DNA of 64,000 bases, from contig MAEX01000011.1 of assembly GCA_002013415.1 (NCBI GenBank), positions 1-64,000 of the forward strand, read 5' to 3'. Positions 60,675 to 64,000 of this stretch are shown here, one piece after another. Positions within the stretch are counted from its first letter, which is position 1, and each line of letters starts with the position of its first letter. Below the pieces are notes generated by a model. It did not search any database. It was not told the DNA's origin and saw nothing but the letters and a program-made list of their open reading frames with translations. The stretch comes from Mycobacterium sp. D16Q14. GTDB taxonomy: Bacteria; Actinomycetota; Actinomycetes; Mycobacteriales; Mycobacteriaceae. The position numbers and the translations under genes were made by a program.

Positions 60675-61232
60675 CTATTGCGATAGCCCGTACTCGCGAC
60701 GAAGCGCCGCCACGTACCTGCGATTGAGGTCGGTGGCTGGAAGCCACGGCTCGCACGCGGCGAGTCCAGCGCGTGCCGACTCAATGTCGCAAGGCGGGTG
60801 CCCTTCCGTGGGCCGGTAGCCGCTCAGGGCTGATGATCGAATTGGTAGGGCCAGCGTCGGGTCGTGCCGCCACATCCAAGTCATCCGATGGCGGCCGTTA
60901 CCGACGGAACCCCAGGGATCGGCAATTGCTCCGTCCTGGAACCATTTCCGTGCGAACCGGAGCTCATTGCTGCTCAGATGACTGAGGTCGTAGTCAAACG
61001 TTGTGGTCGTGCCCGACAAGTCGATGAGACCGCGGCGCAACAGATCCAGCCCATGAGTCAGGAACTCGGCGATGAGCGGCCAACGGATCGGTCCCCGCGC
61101 AGAGCTGGAATCCGCTTCGACGAGGTCAGGGTCGTAGTCGGATATCTCGTCCAACTCGCCCACCCAATTGCACCGTGCCGGCGAGTGGAGCTCGTACCAC
61201 GTACGCGCTGTGTACACCTCGATCGCGGTCAC
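60675..61232 (-). CDS. Unknown protein with NGRHR motif
   Basis: 185 residues. GSVGNGRHRMTWMWRHDPTL resembles the ParB-like or HNH-associated NGxHR helix. Other segments: RTWYELHSPARCNWVGELDE and NRRYVAALRREYGLSQ. Not recognised further. Shares the motif with 56808. Confidence 0.55.
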   Translation of the reverse strand: MTAIEVYTARTWYELHSPARCNWVGELDEISDYDPDLVEADSSSARGPIRWPLIAEFLTHGLDLLRRGLIDLSGTTTTFDYDLSHLSSNELRFARKWFQDGAIADPWGSVGNGRHRMTWMWRHDPTLALPIRSSALSGYRPTEGHPPCDIESARAGLAACEPWLPATDLNRRYVAALRREYGLSQ

Positions 61233-61552
61233 CGGGGTGCCGCCGATGACGATGGGCCACAGATCGATTGCATGCGCATTAGAAGTCCCCCGACTCGTTG
61301 CTGGCGACCAATGTGCCAGATCTACCGGGAGGGTATCAGCGCTGAAAGTGCAATTCGGCTATTCCCCTTGGTTTGAGAGCCGAGTCTGGGGCCTTGCCCG
61401 CAACTGCGGGGGAGTTTGGTGAACTTCAGGCGCGGCGCGGATCACCGGTGTAGATCCGTACCAGGTATGAACCGAACCGCTACTGCGACAGGCTCGCTGG
61501 CGTTATCTTTGTGGCTCTCTGGGTTGGCCTCGACCGATAGGAAGCTGATTTT
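61233..61552. other. Intergenic region, no gene seen
   Basis: 320 bases. CTTGCCCGCAAC at 61393-61404 repeats the arm of the 2788-2825 inverted repeat, with a short CCCGCA/TGCGGG stem. Nothing else supported. Confidence 0.4.
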
Positions 61553-61801
61553 TCAAGCCACCCCTTTACTGGCACGGTCGGGTCGAACAAGCTCACCGAG
61601 TTGTTCGAGGTCGACCACGGCCACGCGGATTCCACCGCCAGGCATCTTGCGAGCTGCCAGGTGACCACTGGTGATCCAGCGCCGCACGGTCCAGTGCGAG
61701 GCATCCATCAGCTGCGCGGCGTGCTCGACGGAGATGTAGCTCGGAGTAATGCCTCCGACAGTGAGGGTCGACAGGTCGAGTTTGGATCGGGACGTAGACA
61801 T
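61553..61801 (-). CDS. xis: Excisionase-like MerR-type HTH protein
   Basis: 82 residues from ATG 61801. The domain SYISVEHAAQLMDASHWTVR, RWITSGHLAARKMPGGGIRV is the winged helix used by phage and ICE excisionases, which bend attachment-site DNA and steer the integrase to excision. It lies 490 bp from the integrase remnant, at the right end of the element. Confidence 0.78.
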   Translation of the reverse strand: MSTSRSKLDLSTLTVGGITPSYISVEHAAQLMDASHWTVRRWITSGHLAARKMPGGGIRVAVVDLEQLGELVRPDRASKGVA

Positions 61802-62292
61802 TGAGTGCTCCTGGCATCTAAACGATGCCGGGCCACCCGACCAGCACGATTGCGCGGCTCGTGGATCGGCGTCTCCGACGTTGCGGCTTCGCTCAGGCAA
61901 CTTAGTTGTCGGGCGGTTATCCCGACGGCGGCGCGCACCCCGCCTAGAATCAACTATGCAGGGTTGGTCTTACGTTTGCATTTTTGGCGTTATGCCGGGC
62001 TGTCGGCGTGTCGCGCAGAGAGCGTAATCGCGTGGGGCACGTTTGGGGCACGCGGCGAGATTAAACCTGGAAAAAGTACCTCTTAGCTGCATTGATGATC
62101 AATTACAGGGCTGCGTCTCCTGCATGCTGTGAGGCTCTTCCAGTTAGGTTGCAGGCCAGGGAAAATTTTCCCTGGCCTGCTTCTTTTTGGAAGATGTTCT
62201 GGCCTGGTTTTGCGCTCGATGGGCAGGTTTGGGCGCTATCAGTGGCACGTAGATGGCACGACTCGTGGCACATGGCACGGAGGGGAGATTGC
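61802..62292. other. Intergenic region, candidate attachment region
   Basis: No gene. It includes GTGGGGCACGTTTGGGGCAC at about 62031-62050, the palindromic terminator at 62151-62180, and the first copies of a TGGCAC repeat. The sequence has the look of a recombination and terminator region between xis and the integrase remnant. Confidence 0.45.
62151..62180 (+). terminator. Perfect 15-bp palindrome followed by T run
   Basis: GCAGGCCAGGGAAAA is directly followed by its exact reverse complement, then TTCTTTTTGG. It is a textbook rho-independent terminator on the plus strand, although no gene or RNA ending there could be identified. Confidence 0.82.
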
Positions 62293-62299
62293 GTGGCAC
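62243..62299. repeat. Five TGGCAC direct repeats
   Basis: TGGCAC occurs at 62243, 62254, 62266, 62273 and 62294 (spacings 11, 12, 7 and 21), just before and into the integrase remnant start. Such clusters resemble integrase arm-type sites. Confidence 0.5.
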
Positions 62300-62622
62300 G
62301 ACAATTCGGCAATATCCGGAAGCTTCCGTCGGGCAGATACCAGGTGCGGTACCCGGCGCCGCCCGACGGTGTACCCACTCCTGCGCCCACCACATTCACG
62401 ACGAAGAAGTCGGCGGCCGCGTATCTGGCTGACGTGCAATCCGATATCGAGCGAGGTCGCTGGAAGAGTCGCGAGCAGATTGCGACTGAACAAGCGGAAA
62501 CTGCCGCTACTCGAGCCTTCGATTCGCGAGCGGGCCGAGACGTTACAAGCCGTCTCGGCGATCGTGGATCCGGCGGCTCTATGAACCTGTCGGCATCTGG
62601 ATCGGCGAACGTTCTTCAGTGA
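62293..62622 (+). pseudogene. Truncated tyrosine integrase (N-terminal domain only)
   Basis: GTG 62293 after GGGGAGA encodes ARQFGNIRKLPSGRYQVRYP, TTFTTKKSAAAYLADVQSDI, ERGRWKSREQ: the arm-binding N-terminal domain of actinobacterial phage integrases. After about 65 residues the frame loses similarity and no catalytic R-H-R-Y domain follows. An expected continuation appears briefly in another frame near 62500, so a frameshift plus truncation is likely. Confidence 0.75.
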
Positions 62623-62708
62623 GGTGGGACTATTCCGCAGTACCGCCGAGATTTCACGGAAAGTGTTCCGGGCCAAAGTCTTTCGTCTTGGCTCGCCGGG
62701 CCCCAACG

Positions 62709-62749
62709 ATCTATGGGTCGGCAAAGATCGTCTTTGCCGACCCATAGAT
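62709..62749 (-). terminator. 19-bp hairpin downstream of cspA
   Basis: ATCTATGGGTCGGCAAAGA at 62709-62727 is the exact reverse complement of 62731-62749, with loop TCG. It lies 11 bp after the cspA stop and is probably its terminator, without a U tract, as is common in mycobacteria. Confidence 0.75.
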
Positions 62750-62759
62750 TGGGTGCAGA

Positions 62760-62963
62760 TCAGATCGCGGTCACTCCGGTGGCCTGGGGGCCCTTGGTGC
62801 CCTGTCCTACCTCGAACTGAACCCGCTGGTTCTCCTCTAGTGAGCGGAAACCACCGCCCTGGATCTCAGAGTAGTGGACGAAGACGTCCGCACTGCCGTC
62901 ATCGGGAGCGATAAAGCCGAAGCCCTTTTCCCCGTTGAACCATTTCACGGTTCCTTGCGTCAT
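62760..62963 (-). CDS. cspA: Cold shock protein
   Basis: 67 residues from ATG 62963 ([30 protein letters not shown]): RNA-binding motifs KGFGFI and VFVHY of the CSD fold. Highly conserved in mycobacteria as a housekeeping RNA chaperone. Its presence suggests that chromosomal sequence starts to the right of the integrase remnant. A long AT-rich leader precedes it. Confidence 0.95.
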   Translation of the reverse strand: MTQGTVKWFNGEKGFGFIAPDDGSADVFVHYSEIQGGGFRSLEENQRVQFEVGQGTKGPQATGVTAI

Positions 62964-63167
62964 ATTTCTTGTACTTCTTTCGTTTACTTTCGCGAATGCA
63001 GAACACATTCGCCGTGTAGCCTACGCGGCTAATCCGGCCGGTAGTGCGAACTGGTGGTAGCCCGGTCAGCAGTGTTTGTCGCTACCCGCAGGAGCGCCTC
63101 GGATGAGGGGTTGCGGTGGCGAGTTGGGGCCGGTGCATGCCACTCCGCCCCAGCTGTGTTGGTCGGA

Positions 63168-63320
63168 TCAGAAGGCGAGCCCGACGGTAAGCAGAGTGAG
63201 CATCGTAAATAGCGCTATTGCCAGGTAGTCGAGTACCGAGATCAGTTTGGTGAAGGTGTTGGAATGCACGATGTTGCCCGCTGTAGCCAACACGACCGAC
63301 ACGACCGCGGCGATTGGGGC
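63168..63320 (-). pseudogene. Possible EccD-like C-terminal remnant
   Basis: A 50-residue open stretch without a start (IAAVVSVVLATAGNIVHSNT, LISVLDYLAIALFTMLTLLT) ends VGLAF-stop. It looks like the last two helices of a multi-pass membrane protein; the DYLAIAL turn recalls the C-terminus of EccD. A stop codon lies directly upstream in frame, so it is a fragment. The EccD assignment is weak. Confidence 0.3.
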
Positions 63321-63327
63321 AGGTCAG

Positions 63328-63972
63328 CTAGATGAGGTATCCGGGTGCAAGCCTTGTGATTACATGATCGAGGGTGGGGGAGCCGGGCTCGTCGGTTTCG
63401 TTAAGCGCATAGCGGATGCCCCGGTTCACCTTCTTTGTCTCGGGCCGCAGGACGCCCTCTTCGATCGCTTGGACCAACGCCGTCAACCAGATGTCCAACG
63501 ACGGAGCTACGACGACACGAAGTTCAGCTGCATGGTCGAACTGCATGATCTGGCCGGCGACACCGCCAGTGAACGGCTGGCCATCGTTTTCAAGAGTTCC
63601 GCCGCCGTCGAGGTCGACACAGACGTGGTCCCCAAAGTTGTCTTCTAGGAACGGAATCCAATCGTATCCCCACCAGTTTTGCTGCTTCCAATCCTGCTCG
63701 TGTTCAAGCAAGTCGCGCAACATTTCAATGGCCTCAATGATCTGCTCGACTGACATAAAGTTCCATGGGCCATCGAAAGTGGCTAGGGCGCCGCGAGTGC
63801 CCACCCCGTTGTGCCAAGCGAGCAGATCACGCAGGGTTCCTGGCAGGGGCTTGCCCGTCAGGGCTTCCAGGGCGTCGATCTGTTCGATCGTTGCGCCCGG
63901 AGCGTGTGCAGCGAGAAATTCCGGATGCACAGCCCGCAATGCCGCGTCCAGGCGTGCAATAGGTGGATTCAC
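63328..63972 (-). CDS. SMI1/KNR4 (SUKH) family protein
   Basis: 214 residues. IEQIDALEALTGKPLPGTLR DLLAWHNG at 30-58 is the signature start of SUKH domains, followed by NWWGYDWIPFLEDNFGDHVC and VDLDGG. SUKH proteins are mostly immunity proteins against polymorphic toxins, some are housekeeping. No toxin gene is visible beside it within the window. Confidence 0.85.
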   Translation of the reverse strand: MNPPIARLDAALRAVHPEFLAAHAPGATIEQIDALEALTGKPLPGTLRDLLAWHNGVGTRGALATFDGPWNFMSVEQIIEAIEMLRDLLEHEQDWKQQNWWGYDWIPFLEDNFGDHVCVDLDGGGTLENDGQPFTGGVAGQIMQFDHAAELRVVVAPSLDIWLTALVQAIEEGVLRPETKKVNRGIRYALNETDEPGSPTLDHVITRLAPGYLI

Positions 63973-64000
63973 TTGGACTCCTGGTGTGTCAGTTCGACTA

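Overview
The window looks like a Mycobacterium / Mycobacteroides accessory element (integrated plasmid-like or phage-like island). It is GC-rich, carries type VII (ESX) secretion genes, an mIHF homologue, two WhiA homologues, an LppX/LprG-type lipoprotein and a mycobacterial rrn-type boxA leader, and ends in excisionase and integrase remnants next to cspA. Species cannot be fixed from the sequence alone.

Layout. (1) 1-3130: tRNA array on the minus strand (eleven tRNAs plus one degenerate tRNA-like copy) with an HNH nuclease gene inside it and a boxA-like antitermination leader at its upstream end. (2) 3686-5941: minus-strand regulatory operon with two similar XRE regulators and a deoxyribonucleotidase. 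(3) 6141-12145: eccB and a fused eccC, closed by a strong hairpin; then a lipoprotein and a membrane-anchored HNH nuclease. (4) 14001-19247: a seven-unit 12-bp repeat, a possible clamp-like gene, then an ADP-ribose/NAD module: macro-domain protein, PRPP-synthetase-like enzyme, RyR-domain protein, nicotinamide phosphoribosyltransferase-like enzyme and a Nudix/NrtR-like regulator, with a perfect 19-bp inverted repeat in front of the synthetase gene. (5) 19372-25593: small hypothetical, membrane and J-domain proteins. (6) 25700-39128: replication region. A long minus-strand operon (two WhiA proteins, an intein-bearing superfamily 2 helicase with a Cys-rich insertion, an E3-binding-domain protein) diverges from an intein-bearing family A DNA polymerase; the gap between them holds nested inverted repeats and is the best origin candidate. 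(7) 39354-45585: ESX substrates (Esx-like pair, EspG-like chaperone, large Pro-rich substrate, lytic transglycosylase) and a secreted trypsin-like protease. (8) 46361-61801: mIHF, two FtsK/HerA-like ATPases, SPFH protein, adenine methyltransferase, DnaJ-type zinc-finger protein, Vsr-like nuclease, many unknown genes, and an excisionase. (9) 62151-64000: terminator palindrome, integrase remnant, cspA, a possible membrane-protein remnant and a SUKH protein, probably the chromosomal flank.

How it fits together. Seven copies of one palindrome (TTCTCTAAAATAGAGAA type) lie upstream of operons spread over 55 kb, including both XRE genes, and probably form one regulon of the element. The polymerase, helicase and origin candidate indicate autonomous replication at some stage; ESX genes point to secretion or conjugation. 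The NAD/ADP-ribose module is the most interesting cargo: its enzyme pair matches the gene pair of phage NAD-reconstitution systems, with extra ADP-ribose-linked proteins around it.
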